A stretch of 64,000 nucleotides of DNA from Streptomyces bottropensis ATCC 25435 (GCF_000383595.1 NZ_KB911581.1:7461519-7525518); one strand, 5' to 3'; positions 51,849 to 60,290 are shown, counted from the first letter of the stretch. Program-made: numbers and translations. The notes: generated by a model not told the origin, from the letters alone.

Positions 51849-54089
51849 TCACCCCACCGGCGCCGCCCCCAGCACCCGCCCGTACTGCTCCCGCACCTCC
51901 CGGTACCGCAGCAGTTCGGAGGCCACCGGATCCAGCACCAGCGCCCGTCCGCACCCGGCGGCAGCCTCCCTCAGTCGCCGTTCCGCCTCCTGGCCGTACC
52001 GCCGCGCCGGACCGCGTGCGGCCAGCCGGCAGCCCCACTCGACGGCCGGGCCGCCGACGATGCCGATCACCATCAGCAGCACCGGCACCCCGAGGTTCGG
52101 TGCCATGAAGCCGATGATCTGCCCCAGCAGCCACAGCCCGCCGACGACCTGGAGCAGGGTCATGGACGCCTGCGCGAGCACCGCGGCGGGCCACCAGCCC
52201 GGCCGCGGCGGCCGCCCCGTGGGCGCCCCGACCCGCACGGCCAGCTCGTCCAGCGCCTCGGGCAGCCCCTGCGCCCCGCGTACGGCCGCCTCGCGCACCG
52301 CCTGGGCCCAGGGTGTGGGCAGCCCCGCCGCGGCGCGGTCCGCCACCGTACGTACGGCGTGTTCGACGCGCTGCCGCGCGGTGGCCTCCTCGTCCACGGG
52401 CGCCGCCAGGGCGAGCCGCCCCGTAGGGGGTTCGCTCCGGTCCTGGTACCACCGCCACAGCCGTAGCCAGGGCGTACCGCACGCACGGTTGGCGTGGCGC
52501 AGCCAGACGCGCTCGGCGGCCTCGCCCGCGGCGGTGGCACCGACGGCGTCCGCGAGCCGCGCGGAGAACTCGTCCCGGGCCCGCTCGCTGAGCCCCGTGC
52601 GCCGCTGGTTGGCGTACACGGGCCACAGCCGCGCGGCCGCCGCGTCCAGATCGGCGCGGACCCGGCGGGCGGGCGCGCCCCGCTCGGCCACGAACTGCCC
52701 GAGGGACTCGCGCAGTTCTCCCACGCCGTCCCCGGTGAGCGCGGACAGCGCGAGCACGATGGCGCCCGGTTCGCCGTGCTCCCCCAGCGCGATCCCGTCC
52801 TCGTCGAGCAGTCGTCGCAGGTCGTCGAGGACCTGGTGGGCCGCCTCGCCGGGCAGCCGGTCCACCTGGTTGAGGACGACGAACATGACCTCCGCGTGAC
52901 CGGCCAGGGGCCGCAGATAACGCTCGTGGAGGATGGCGTCGGCGTACTTCTCCGGATCGACGACCCAGATGACCGCGTCCACCAGCGCCAGGATCCGGTC
53001 GACCTGCTCCCGGTGCTGCACCGCCGCCGAGTCGTGGTCGGGCAGATCCACCAGCACGAGGCCGCGCAACTGGGCCTCCGCCTCCGGGCTCTGCAACGGC
53101 CGCCGCCGCAGCCGGCCCGGAATGCCCAGCCGGTCGATGAGGCTCGCCGCGCCGTCGCTCCAACTGCACGCGATGGGCGCGGCCGTGGTGGGCCGGCGTA
53201 CGCCCGTCTCCGAGATCGTCACCCCCGCGAGGGAGTTGAACAGCATCGACTTGCCGCTGCCGGTGGCGCCCGCGATGGCGACGACCGTGTGCTGCCCCGA
53301 GAGCCTGCGCCGCGCGGCGGCCTCGTCCAGCACCCGTCCGGCCTCCGCCAGGGTCGTGCTGTCCAGTCGTGTGCGGGACTGTCCCACCAGCTCCCGCAGC
53401 GCGTCGAGCCGCGACCTGAGGCGTCCGTCGTACGCGAGCGGGGTGACCGGCTGGGCGACCGGAGCCCTGGTCTCCACGCCCGGGGCCCGCTCGGCCGCGC
53501 CCGCCTCGGTGACACGCCGGGCGATGAGCCCGTCGTCCCAGGGGTCACCGGACTCCGTCCGCACGGACGGATCACCGGACGGAGCACCGGACAGATCACC
53601 GGACGAATCCCTGGGCCGATCGCCAGATCGATCGCCAGATCGATCGCCGGCCCGATCGGCGGCCCAATCGGCGGTCCGATCGGCGGTCCGATCGGCGGTC
53701 CGATCGGCGGTCCGATCGGCGGTCCGATCGGCGGTCCGATCACCGGGCGCGGCACCACCGGGGCCGGGCCGCTCGGGCACGCGCGCGTGGACGCGGTTCT
53801 CATCACCCTCCCCCTCGGAACGCCGCTCGGCCGGCCGGGCAGGCTCACCGGCGGCCCGGTCCGGCGCCGCGCGCCGCTCCTCGAACCGCGCGCCGCCGCC
53901 CCTCTCCGACGGCCCGCCGTCGGGGTTCCTCGGCCGCCTGTCCCTGGCATCCGCGTCCCCGGGCCGGCCGGCCCCGCCGTCCACGGGCTTCCTGTCCCCC
54001 CTCATGTCGCCCGTCCTGTGGTCACCCTTGTCGGGGACGTCGTCTCCGGTCTGATCCGTGTGGTCAGTGACGGCGGTCACGGCGGTCAC
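51849..54089 (-). CDS. dynB: Membrane dynamin-like GTPase (DynB type)
   Basis: A 746-residue protein whose GTG start overlaps the stop of the upstream GTPase gene. The first 230 residues are low-complexity and rich in D, R, T, A, including a repeated ADRT run. The GTPase domain follows with P-loop AIAGATGSGKSMLFNSL, G2 threonines in RRPTTAAPIAC, G3 VLVDLPDHDS and G4 VLNQVDRLPG. The C-terminal half is helical, with two adjacent membrane spans near residue 640. This soluble/membrane GTPase pair matches the DynA-DynB operon that stabilises FtsZ rings in sporulating Streptomyces; the symbol is based on this resemblance and is not proven. The long N-terminal repeat may not be part of the original start. 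Confidence 0.78.
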   Translation of the reverse strand: MTAVTAVTDHTDQTGDDVPDKGDHRTGDMRGDRKPVDGGAGRPGDADARDRRPRNPDGGPSERGGGARFEERRAAPDRAAGEPARPAERRSEGEGDENRVHARVPERPGPGGAAPGDRTADRTADRTADRTADRTADRTADWAADRAGDRSGDRSGDRPRDSSGDLSGAPSGDPSVRTESGDPWDDGLIARRVTEAGAAERAPGVETRAPVAQPVTPLAYDGRLRSRLDALRELVGQSRTRLDSTTLAEAGRVLDEAAARRRLSGQHTVVAIAGATGSGKSMLFNSLAGVTISETGVRRPTTAAPIACSWSDGAASLIDRLGIPGRLRRRPLQSPEAEAQLRGLVLVDLPDHDSAAVQHREQVDRILALVDAVIWVVDPEKYADAILHERYLRPLAGHAEVMFVVLNQVDRLPGEAAHQVLDDLRRLLDEDGIALGEHGEPGAIVLALSALTGDGVGELRESLGQFVAERGAPARRVRADLDAAAARLWPVYANQRRTGLSERARDEFSARLADAVGATAAGEAAERVWLRHANRACGTPWLRLWRWYQDRSEPPTGRLALAAPVDEEATARQRVEHAVRTVADRAAAGLPTPWAQAVREAAVRGAQGLPEALDELAVRVGAPTGRPPRPGWWPAAVLAQASMTLLQVVGGLWLLGQIIGFMAPNLGVPVLLMVIGIVGGPAVEWGCRLAARGPARRYGQEAERRLREAAAGCGRALVLDPVASELLRYREVREQYGRVLGAAPVG
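53654..53737. repeat. 12-bp tandem repeat inside dynB
   Basis: Five exact copies of GATCGGCGGTCC (53678-53737) and two degenerate ones before them; in protein they give repeats of A-D-R-T. In-frame because 12 is a multiple of 3, so copy number can change without breaking the gene. Confidence 0.9.
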
Positions 54090-55717
54090 CTCTCCTTCTG
54101 CAGTACGGACAGGGCGGCGATGAGTTCGGCCTGTGGTTCGGGATGCACGTCGAGTGCGTCGAGGGGGGCGAGACGGCGTTCACGTTCGGTGTCGAGGGCC
54201 CGCTCCAGGTACTCGGTGAGCAGCCGTCCGCCCCGGTCGCGCAGCCGCAGCGCGCCGTGCGCCCCGATCCGTTCGGCGAGGCCCTCACCCGCGGACCGGG
54301 CCCGCCGTCCGCCCAACAGGGCCGTGGCGCCCAGCGCGGCCACCACCTCCACGTCCGGAGCCACACTCCGGTCGAGGTCGCGCACCTCTTCCTCGGCGTA
54401 CTCCTCCAGGACGCGCCGCCAGCGTCGTACGGTGATCCCGATCCGGTCCTCGACGCTCTCGCGCAGGGCGTCACGTTCCGTCAGCCCGGCGTCCACGGCG
54501 GCCGGTTCGCGGCGCCAGGCCTCGCCGATCCGCTCGTCGGCGGCGGTGACGGCACAGAGCAGCAGGGTGCCGAGGCTTTCGACGAGGGCGTCGAGCAGTT
54601 CACCGGCGGTGCAGTCGAGCGGGTAGCTGCGCCACCGCTTGAGGGCGTCCCCCGCGAGCACGGCCCCGGACTGCAGACGCCCCTTCACGCGCGCGTGCTC
54701 GCTGTCGTACGCCGTGTCGACGGCGGCGGTGAGCCGCAGGGCGGCGGAGTACTGCTGGGCCGCCGCACTCGCCAGCTCGGGCATCCGGGACCTCAGCGAG
54801 TCGAGGACCCCGTGCGCGGTGCGCGCCACGGTCTCGTGCCGGGCCTCCGCGTCGGTCGCCTGCTGGACGAGCCAGGCCCGCAGCGGTGCCACGGCGGTAC
54901 CCGGCAGCAGTCCCCCGCCGCAGGCCGACTCGGGCAGTTCGGGCACCGTGAACCGCGGCACGTCGCCGAGCCCGGCCTTGGTCAGCAGTGCCCCGTACTG
55001 CCGGGAGACCTCGGACACCACCTGGTGGGGCACCCGGTCGAGCACGGTGACCAGGGTCGCCCGGTTTTCCTTCGCGGACCGCAGCAGATGCCACGGCACG
55101 GCGTCCGCGTATCGGGAGGCCGTGGTCACCATCACCCAGATGTCGGCGGCGCAGATCAGTTCCGCGGCGAGTACTCGGTTGTCGGCGTCCAGGGAGTCGA
55201 CGTCGGGTGCGTCGAGGAGGGCGAGACCGGGTGGGAGGCTGTCGGCGGTCTCGATGCGCAGGACGCGCTCACCCTCCTTGCCGCCGTCCCCGCCCGGTGG
55301 GAACGACTCGTCGTCCGGATCCTGACCGGGCTCCCGCGAAGGCGCCCACACGCGCGTGAGGTTGGGCAGGACGCGCATCCCGCTGAACCAGTGCTGGTCC
55401 TCGGGATGGCAGATCAGGACGGGCGTACGGGTCGTCGGCCGCAGCACACCGGCCTCGCTGACCTTCCGTCCCACCAGGGAGTTGACGAGAGTGGACTTGC
55501 CGGCTCCGGTCGACCCCCCGATGACGGCCAGCAACGGCGCTTCGGGTTGCCGCAACCGGGGCACCAGGTAGTCGTCGAGTTGCGCGAGCAGTTCGTCGCG
55601 GTTGGCACGCGCGCGCGGGGCCCCTGCCAGGGGCAGCGGAAAGCGCGCGGCGGCGACACGGTCGCGCAGGGCGGAGAGCGCGTCGAGCAGCTGAGGCCGT
55701 ACGTCCAAGGTCACCAC
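54086..55717 (-). CDS. dynA: Soluble dynamin-like GTPase (DynA type)
   Basis: A 543-residue protein. A GTG GTG pair starts it (VVTLDVRPQLLDAL); an upstream ATG at 55756 is possible but has no better ribosome-binding site. GTPase motifs: P-loop GGSTGAGKST (residues 67-76), G2 RPTTRTPVL, G3 LLDAPDVDS, G4 TVLDRVPHQ (as in the other member). The rest is helical, without membrane spans. The next gene overlaps by four bases and encodes the membrane-bound partner, matching the DynA-DynB pair. Expected role: membrane-associated stabiliser of the FtsZ ring during sporulation septation. It begins the operon, just upstream of the tRNA-Arg region. Confidence 0.78.
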   Translation of the reverse strand: MVTLDVRPQLLDALSALRDRVAAARFPLPLAGAPRARANRDELLAQLDDYLVPRLRQPEAPLLAVIGGSTGAGKSTLVNSLVGRKVSEAGVLRPTTRTPVLICHPEDQHWFSGMRVLPNLTRVWAPSREPGQDPDDESFPPGGDGGKEGERVLRIETADSLPPGLALLDAPDVDSLDADNRVLAAELICAADIWVMVTTASRYADAVPWHLLRSAKENRATLVTVLDRVPHQVVSEVSRQYGALLTKAGLGDVPRFTVPELPESACGGGLLPGTAVAPLRAWLVQQATDAEARHETVARTAHGVLDSLRSRMPELASAAAQQYSAALRLTAAVDTAYDSEHARVKGRLQSGAVLAGDALKRWRSYPLDCTAGELLDALVESLGTLLLCAVTAADERIGEAWRREPAAVDAGLTERDALRESVEDRIGITVRRWRRVLEEYAEEEVRDLDRSVAPDVEVVAALGATALLGGRRARSAGEGLAERIGAHGALRLRDRGGRLLTEYLERALDTERERRLAPLDALDVHPEPQAELIAALSVLQKER

Positions 55718-56032
55718 ATGCGAAGAATGCCCAATTTTGGGGACATTCTGAAGCATATGAGCACGCCTGCGCGCCGACCGGACACAGGGGGACGGAGGGG
55801 ACGAGAGGGGCGCAGGCATAACGAGTGCACAACATGCGAGGCCCGAGGCGCCAAAAGAGGTGCACGATTCGTACCTGCCTGCGATTATCAGGACCGCTTC
55901 ACCGAACCTCCACATTGAGCCACGGAGGCGAAGCAACAGGGTCAAGGACTCGGGAGCCCTATCCTTGTCCCCGGCAACGTCACGGATCAGCCCACACCCG
56001 GGCAGGCACCAGGACAGAGGCCACCACACCCG

Positions 56033-56105
56033 GCCCCCGTAGCTCAGTGGATAGAGCAGGCGCCTTCTAAGCGCTTGGCCGCAGGTTCGAGTCCTGCCGG
56101 GGGCG
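56033..56105 (+). tRNA. tRNA-Arg (anticodon TCT)
   Basis: The cloverleaf folds: acceptor GCCCCCG with CGGGGGC, D stem GCTC...GAGC, anticodon stem GGCGC...GCGCT with loop CTTCTAA and anticodon TCT (reads AGA), T arm GCAGGTTCGAGTCCTGC. The discriminator base is G, and CCA is not encoded. AGA is rare in this genome, so the tRNA matches a rare codon. A terminator follows. The upstream 270 bp hold no gene that I can support. Confidence 0.97.
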
Positions 56106-56116
56106 CCCACTCCTCA

Positions 56117-56140
56117 CCCTCCTCCCGGGAGGGCTTTTTT
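56117..56140 (+). terminator. Terminator after tRNA-Arg
   Basis: Short stem CCCTCC/GGAGGG and a T-tract (TTTTTT). Confidence 0.8.
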
Positions 56141-56181
56141 CTGCCACGGCGGCTCGGACCACATGCCCCTCCAGGGCCGGG

Positions 56182-57028
56182 TCACACCCATCGGTCGGCG
56201 GCCGACGGGGCGGTGACACGCCGCGCGCGCGCCGCTGGGCGGCTCGAAGATGGCCAGATGACGGCTACCAGCCCCAACCCGATCGCCCCACCCACGAGTT
56301 GCGCCCCCACGAACCCGGCGACCGACCCCGGCGCGATGCCCGCGAAGGTCTCGGTGAAGGCGCGCCCCACCGTCACCGCCAGGTTGGCGAAGGACGTGGG
56401 CGAGGTGAACCAGTACGCCGAACCGATGTACGACGCCACCGCCACCGGCGCGAATCGCAGCCGGTCGGAACGGGCGAGGCCGAGGACCAGCAGCACCAGG
56501 CCCGCCGTCGCGACCACCTCGGCCAGCAGCAGGTGCCCCGCCGAACGCTCGTGCGTGGAGCACTTCACCAGGGGCTCCGCGAACATCGCGTCCGCGAGTA
56601 CGGCTCCGGCTATCGCCCCGACGGTCCGCGCGGCGACGTAGGCGACCGCCTCCCGACCCGTGACGCCCGTGGCGCCCGCCGCCCCCGCGGCCTCCCGGCC
56701 CCGTACACCGCCGCCGCCGCGCCGCCGCGCCGTCCACCACTCGGCCGAGGTCACGACGGGATCGAAGTGCGCCCCGGAGACCGGTCCGAACAGGGCGATC
56801 AGCACTCCCAGCCCGAAAACGGTGGCCAGGGAAATCGCCGGCAGCCGCACCCCGACGTCAGGCGTCAGGCGTCAGGCGTCAGGCGTCAGGCGTCAGGCGT
56901 CAGCGCGGTGGCCTGATGCCGGACCCGACGACCACGGTGACCGGTGCCGCCGTACCGACGAACTCGGCGGCGACGCGCGCCCCCAACGGCGTACGCCCGG
57001 GCGCGACGGCGACCGCGTCGATGCCGGT
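56182..57028 (-). pseudogene. Broken MIP/aquaporin-type channel gene (ars-associated)
   Basis: The open part (56182-56850, from a GTG) encodes a channel body: SGAHFDPVV and SFANLAVT sit where aquaporins have NPA boxes, with the spans between. The first two-thirds of the N-terminal domain are missing from it. They are found upstream in other frames, GARVAAEFVGTAAPVTVVVGSGI, then QATALTPDV... To join them, one base must be added near 56915 and an array of seven-base repeats must be cut to one copy. There is also no clear start codon after the arsR stop. Channels of this kind next to arsR usually serve arsenite flow. I judge the gene broken, though a shortened protein might still be made. Confidence 0.78.
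56857..56903. repeat. 7-bp tandem repeat inside the broken aquaporin gene
   Basis: Six copies of GTCAGGC (plus strand; GCCTGAC on the coding strand) and a partial seventh. Because 7 is not a multiple of 3 and the unit contains TGA in one phase, the array places a stop in every reading frame. Confidence 0.92.
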
Positions 57029-57328
57029 TCAGGAACAGGACCGCTTCACGTCGTTCTCGACAGTCACCCGCGCGGCCTCCGCCAGTTCGGCGAAGCCGCC
57101 CGCGAGGGAGGCGAGGACCTCCGGCCGGAGTCGGTAGTACGTCCACCGCCCACACGGTTCCGTCTCCACGATCCCGGCCTCGCGCAGCACCTTCAGATGG
57201 TTGGAGAGATTGGTCTGTCTGGCGCCCGTCTCCTCCACCAGATGCGTGGTGCAGAGGGTCTCACGGGCGAGCAGGGTGACGATCCTGAGGCGCAGCGGAT
57301 CGGCCAGAACCCGGATCAGGTCCCGCAT
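57029..57328 (-). CDS. arsR: ArsR-family metal-sensing repressor
   Basis: A 99-residue regulator. LIRVLADPLRLRIVTLLARETLCTTHLVEETGARQTNLSNHLKVLREAGIV is the ArsR winged helix, with CTTHLV carrying the first cysteine and the recognition helix QTNLSNHLKVL. Another cysteine lies in VETEPCGRWTYY. A C-terminal RSCS gives a third and suggests an arsenite or other thiophilic-metal site. The start ATG is the last in-frame one before the conserved domain. The start lies only 20 bp from that of the divergent arsC remnant, which leaves little room for promoters. Confidence 0.9.
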   Translation of the reverse strand: MRDLIRVLADPLRLRIVTLLARETLCTTHLVEETGARQTNLSNHLKVLREAGIVETEPCGRWTYYRLRPEVLASLAGGFAELAEAARVTVENDVKRSCS

Positions 57329-57348
57329 CGCATCCCGATCCGGATCCC

Positions 57349-57770
57349 ATGACCTCCCCCCCTCGCCTCCGTACTCTTCGTCTGCGTCCACAACGCGGGC
57401 CGTTCCCAGATGGCCGCGGGTTTCCTGACGCACCTCGCGGGCGACCGGATCGAGGTCCGCTCGGCCGGTTCCCTCCCCGCCGACCGGGTCAACCCGGCCG
57501 CGGTGGAGGCCATGAAGGAGGTCGGTGTCGACATCACCGGCGCCGCGCCCAAGGTGCTGACCACCGAGGCCGTTCCAGGCCTCCGACTACGTCATCACCA
57601 TGGGCTGCGGCGACGCCTGCCCGGTCTTCCCCGGCAAGAAGTACCTCGACTGGGCGCTGGAGGACCCGGCCGGACAGGGCGTCGAGGCGGTCCGACCCAT
57701 CCGCGATGGGATCAGGACCCGCGTCGAGGCCCTGATCGCGGAAATCACCGAGAACGACGCCCGGTCCTGA
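57349..57770 (+). pseudogene. arsC: Arsenate reductase (LMW-PTPase family) with two frameshifts
   Basis: Reading across frames gives a full 139-residue enzyme: MTSPLASVLFVCVHNAGRSQ (CX5R phosphate loop CVHNAGRS), then IEVRSAGSLPADRVNPAAVEAMKEVGVDI, AVQASDYVITMGCGDACPVFPGKKYLDW and DPAGQGVEAVRPIRDGI. It uses three frames, though. An extra C in a run of seven at 57356-57362 shifts the start off the catalytic loop, and an extra T at 57573-57574 shifts the second half again. Both shifts are single-base insertions. The motif is that of mycothiol-linked actinobacterial arsenate reductases. The gene is judged inactive unless the frameshifts are sequencing errors. Confidence 0.85.
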
Positions 57771-57937
57771 GCACCTTCGGCCGGATCTCCGCACGACCGG
57801 CCGCCCGCCCCGCCCATACTCCCGTTCGGAACGGGTGATCCCCCGGCAGACGCCGTGACCCGCGGCGCACGGGCGCGTTGAAGGGGCGTGCGGCCACGAA
57901 GTGGGGGTCGTGCTCACCGATCAAGAAGGAGAACGTG

Positions 57938-58225
57938 ATGTCTCGCATCGCGAAGGCAGCCGTCGTCACCCTCGGCACGTCCGCCGTCGTGCTCAGCGGC
58001 GCCGGCCTGGCCGCGGCGGACGCCGGCGCCGAGGCCAAGGCCATCGGCTCGCCGGGTGTCCTGTCGGGCAACATCGTCCAGGCCCCCGTCCACGTGCCGG
58101 TCAACCTGTGCGGGAACACGATCAACGTCGTCGGTCTCCTGAACCCGGCCTTCGGCAACGTCTGTGTCAACAAGAGCCACGACAACCACAAGGGCAACCC
58201 CGGCCCGTCCGGCTACGGCCACTGA
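57938..58225 (+). CDS. chpG: Short chaplin, ChpG-like
   Basis: A 95-residue secreted protein. AAGGAGA lies before the ATG. The signal peptide ends in GAGLAAADA. The chaplin domain is clear: SPGVLSGNIVQAPVHVPVNLCGNTINVVGLLNPAFGNVC, with two cysteines that form an internal disulfide in the fold. The C-terminal tail (KSHDNHKGNPGPSGYGH) is longer and more basic than in other short chaplins. Chaplins assemble into amyloid fibres that coat aerial hyphae and lower surface tension. The assignment to ChpG rather than ChpF rests on the neighbour melC and on memory of S. coelicolor order. Confidence 0.9.
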   Translation: MSRIAKAAVVTLGTSAVVLSGAGLAAADAGAEAKAIGSPGVLSGNIVQAPVHVPVNLCGNTINVVGLLNPAFGNVCVNKSHDNHKGNPGPSGYGH

Positions 58226-58273
58226 CGGGGCCCACAGCCCCGAGCGTCACAGCAGCGACATGGCAGTGACAAG

Positions 58274-58306
58274 AAGCCCCCGACGGTGTCCCACCGTCGG
58301 GGGCTT
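58274..58306. terminator. Hairpin between chpG and melC2
   Basis: A 14-bp stem (AAGCCCCCGACGGTG and complement) with a short loop between convergent genes. Confidence 0.82.
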
Positions 58307-58356
58307 CGCGCCTTTCCCGGGAATCCGGAAGACCGCAACCGGCCACCCGGGCCGGC

Positions 58357-58392
58357 GCCGCTCACCCGTACCGCAGCCGCTCACCCGTACCG
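58357..58392. repeat. 17-bp direct repeat at the 3' end of melC2
   Basis: GCCGCTCACCCGTACCG occurs twice, two bases apart; the second copy contains the melC2 stop codon and its last codons. Confidence 0.8.
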
Positions 58393-59247
58393 GTACACGT
58401 GCCCGATCGACTCCAGCGCGCCCGGGGTCACGTTCCAGGGCGGCATCCGCTCGTCGCGCGCGACGATCCGCCCCCGCTGGGAGTCACCCTTGCCCGGCGG
58501 CTTGGCCGGCAGGTAGCGCGCGCCCCGATGGCGCTGCTGCCAGCGCGTCCACTGCAGGTCGATGAAGGCGTGGTGCAGCCAGAAGACGGGGTCGTTGACG
58601 GAGGCGCCGCCGACCATGTGCCCGCCGACCCATCGGTGCACCCGATTGTGGTTGAGCCAGGAGCCGTTGCCGGTGCCCTGGCCCCACCCTTCGAGCCGGT
58701 TGCGGAAACCCCCGCGGGTGACCGAGTTCCAGGGAGCCTTGTCGTAGACGGACTCGGCGAGCGCCGCGTCCAGGTCCCGGGCGGTGGGCAGGCCGACGGG
58801 GTTGCGCGGGTAGCCGAAGTCCCGGGTGAGGTACTCGATGTCCGTGAGCCCTTCCGTGATGGTCCACCGGCCCGTCCCGTACGCGAACGGACCGGTCGTC
58901 ACCCGCAGGTCGGAGCGCCGCCCGTTGCCGCCGAGCAGATCGGCCGTCCAGGGCACCGACGTCGTCGTACGGTCCCGCGTCCAGTCCCAGTACGGCACGG
59001 TCACCGAGTCGTCGATCCGGCGCAGGGCCTTCTCCAGCTCCAGCACGAAGCGGCGGTGCCAGGGCAGGAAGGAGGGCGTCATGTGGGCCGTCCGCAGACC
59101 GCCGTCACCGTCGGAGACGTAGTGGTCGATGTGCATCCGCACGAATTCGTCGTACTCGCCGCGCTGTTTGAGCTTCAGCAGCGCGCCCACGAATCGGCGC
59201 CGCTCCGTGCGCGTGAGCGTGCTGACGTCCTTACGCGTGTAGACCAT
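58381..59247 (-). CDS. melC2: Tyrosinase (copper monooxygenase)
   Basis: A 288-residue type-3 copper enzyme that oxidises tyrosine and DOPA to quinones, leading to melanin. Copper A ligands are His 39, His 55 and His 64 (AHMTPSFLPWHRRF); copper B ligands are His 200, His 204 (NHNRVHRW) and a histidine of the FWLHH pair near 225. The length is slightly above the classic 273 residues. It has no signal peptide and needs MelC1 to be exported and to receive copper. The start overlaps melC1 by 17 bases. A ribosome-binding site GGGAGCGG precedes ATG. Confidence 0.95.
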   Translation of the reverse strand: MVYTRKDVSTLTRTERRRFVGALLKLKQRGEYDEFVRMHIDHYVSDGDGGLRTAHMTPSFLPWHRRFVLELEKALRRIDDSVTVPYWDWTRDRTTTSVPWTADLLGGNGRRSDLRVTTGPFAYGTGRWTITEGLTDIEYLTRDFGYPRNPVGLPTARDLDAALAESVYDKAPWNSVTRGGFRNRLEGWGQGTGNGSWLNHNRVHRWVGGHMVGGASVNDPVFWLHHAFIDLQWTRWQQRHRGARYLPAKPPGKGDSQRGRIVARDERMPPWNVTPGALESIGHVYRYG

Positions 59248-59689
59248 GGCCGACCGCTCCCTCCGCCGTCTCCCCCACGCGCAGGCGCTGCGTGGTCCCC
59301 AGTTCCTCGACGGCGGCGCGGGTCGCCTCCAGTGCCGTCGGGTACGAGCGGTAGTGGTCGATCATGCTCAAGTACGTGCCGTCCGCGCGGCGCATGAGAT
59401 GCAGCGGGCGCCCGTCGACGGTGACGTCCCACTCGCCGGGGCCGGGCGTGCGGGCCCCGAGATAGGCCGTCTGGCCCGTGTCGGCCCTGACCCCCCGGAT
59501 ACGGCGGCCCCGGAACGTCTCGTCGAAGTCGGCCTCCTCGGGCCGCGCCGACCGGCGGGGCCACGCGGCGGCGACGACGGGGGCCACGGCCAGGGCGACG
59601 GCCGACGCGCCCAGGGCGCGCAGCACGTTGCGGCGCGTTCTGCTCCGGCCGGCTTCGGGGTCCACCGTCACTCTGCTGACGAACAACAC
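59231..59689 (-). CDS. melC1: Tyrosinase copper chaperone / secretion cofactor
   Basis: A 152-residue protein. The GTG start has GAGGAGA upstream. A twin-arginine signal TRRNVLRALGASAVALAV shows Tat export; MelC1 carries the signal for both proteins, as MelC2 has none. Mature part: GRRIRGVRADTG, WDVTVDGRPLHLMRRADGTYLSMIDHYRSY, ending LRVGETAEGAVGHGLHA. MelC1 forms a complex with MelC2, delivers copper and then is released. The overlap with melC2 keeps the two in balance. It is transcribed divergently from no close gene; a terminator lies upstream. Confidence 0.93.
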   Translation of the reverse strand: MLFVSRVTVDPEAGRSRTRRNVLRALGASAVALAVAPVVAAAWPRRSARPEEADFDETFRGRRIRGVRADTGQTAYLGARTPGPGEWDVTVDGRPLHLMRRADGTYLSMIDHYRSYPTALEATRAAVEELGTTQRLRVGETAEGAVGHGLHA

Positions 59690-59731
59690 TCTCTCCTCGT
59701 CGTGTTCGGTAGCGGTGACCCCCGGACGGCC

Positions 59732-59752
59732 GGGCCCTGGCTGTCAGGGCCC
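59732..59752 (-). terminator. Hairpin after the secreted-protein gene
   Basis: GGGCCCTG...CAGGGCCC with a five-base loop, in the 91-bp gap before melC1. Confidence 0.6.
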
Positions 59753-59780
59753 CGGGCCTCGTCTCCGTGTCGCCGCGGGC

Positions 59781-60290
59781 TCAGACGAGCCCGAGGTGCG
59801 CGGTCGGCGCCGTCCGCAGCAGCGGGGTGAGGACGGCCACCTGGGGGTCCTTCAGGCTGGGCAGGCCCAGCGCGTGGGGGTCGGGCGCGGTCAGTGGGGT
59901 GTCCACGTTCAGCCCGGGGGTCAGGGTCCGCAGGTCGGCGGCGGGGGCGTCGACGCCGAGCCGCTCGAAGCCCTCCCCGACGACCCGGGGCAGCGGGGTC
60001 TCGGCCTTCAGCCCCGGCAGCGCGGTGCCGAGCGGCACCTGAGGCAGGCTGCTCGCGGGCAGCAGCCGTCCCTCGACGTACTTCGGTCCTCCCTGGGGAG
60101 CGCCCGGCATGAGCAGCGGCAGCTCTCCGCTCAGCTTGGGCGCCTTCACGTTCAGGGAGTGCTCCACCCCTTCGAGCGGCAGGGGGACGGGAACCGTCTC
60201 GGCCGCGACGGCGGGGGCGGCGGAGGCGCCCATCGCGGCCGCCACACCGGTGACGACGGCGGCAAGGGTTCCTCGTGTGGTCGGCTTCAT
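59781..60290 (-). CDS. Secreted protein, unknown function
   Basis: A 169-residue protein. The ATG opening MKPTTRGTLAAVVTGVAAAMGASAAPAVAAE is a clear signal peptide; longer in-frame starts upstream are unlikely. The mature part has a strand-rich, leucine/proline-rich sequence (SLNVKAPKLSGELPLLM, TLTPGLNVDTPLTAP) with no cysteine and no known motif. Several short hydrophobic words recur (LPLL, LPGL, LPSL). It sits next to the melC and chaplin genes and may act at the hyphal surface. I do not recognise the family. Confidence 0.7.
   Translation of the reverse strand: MKPTTRGTLAAVVTGVAAAMGASAAPAVAAETVPVPLPLEGVEHSLNVKAPKLSGELPLLMPGAPQGGPKYVEGRLLPASSLPQVPLGTALPGLKAETPLPRVVGEGFERLGVDAPAADLRTLTPGLNVDTPLTAPDPHALGLPSLKDPQVAVLTPLLRTAPTAHLGLV

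Noticed and set aside
53654..53737. Array resembling a CRISPR
   Set aside because: Units are 12 bp with no spacers, and they lie inside a coding gene; no cas genes are near.
56033..57770. Genomic island inserted at tRNA-Arg
   Set aside because: No direct copy of the tRNA 3' end, no integrase or phage gene in the flank; the arsenic genes simply follow.
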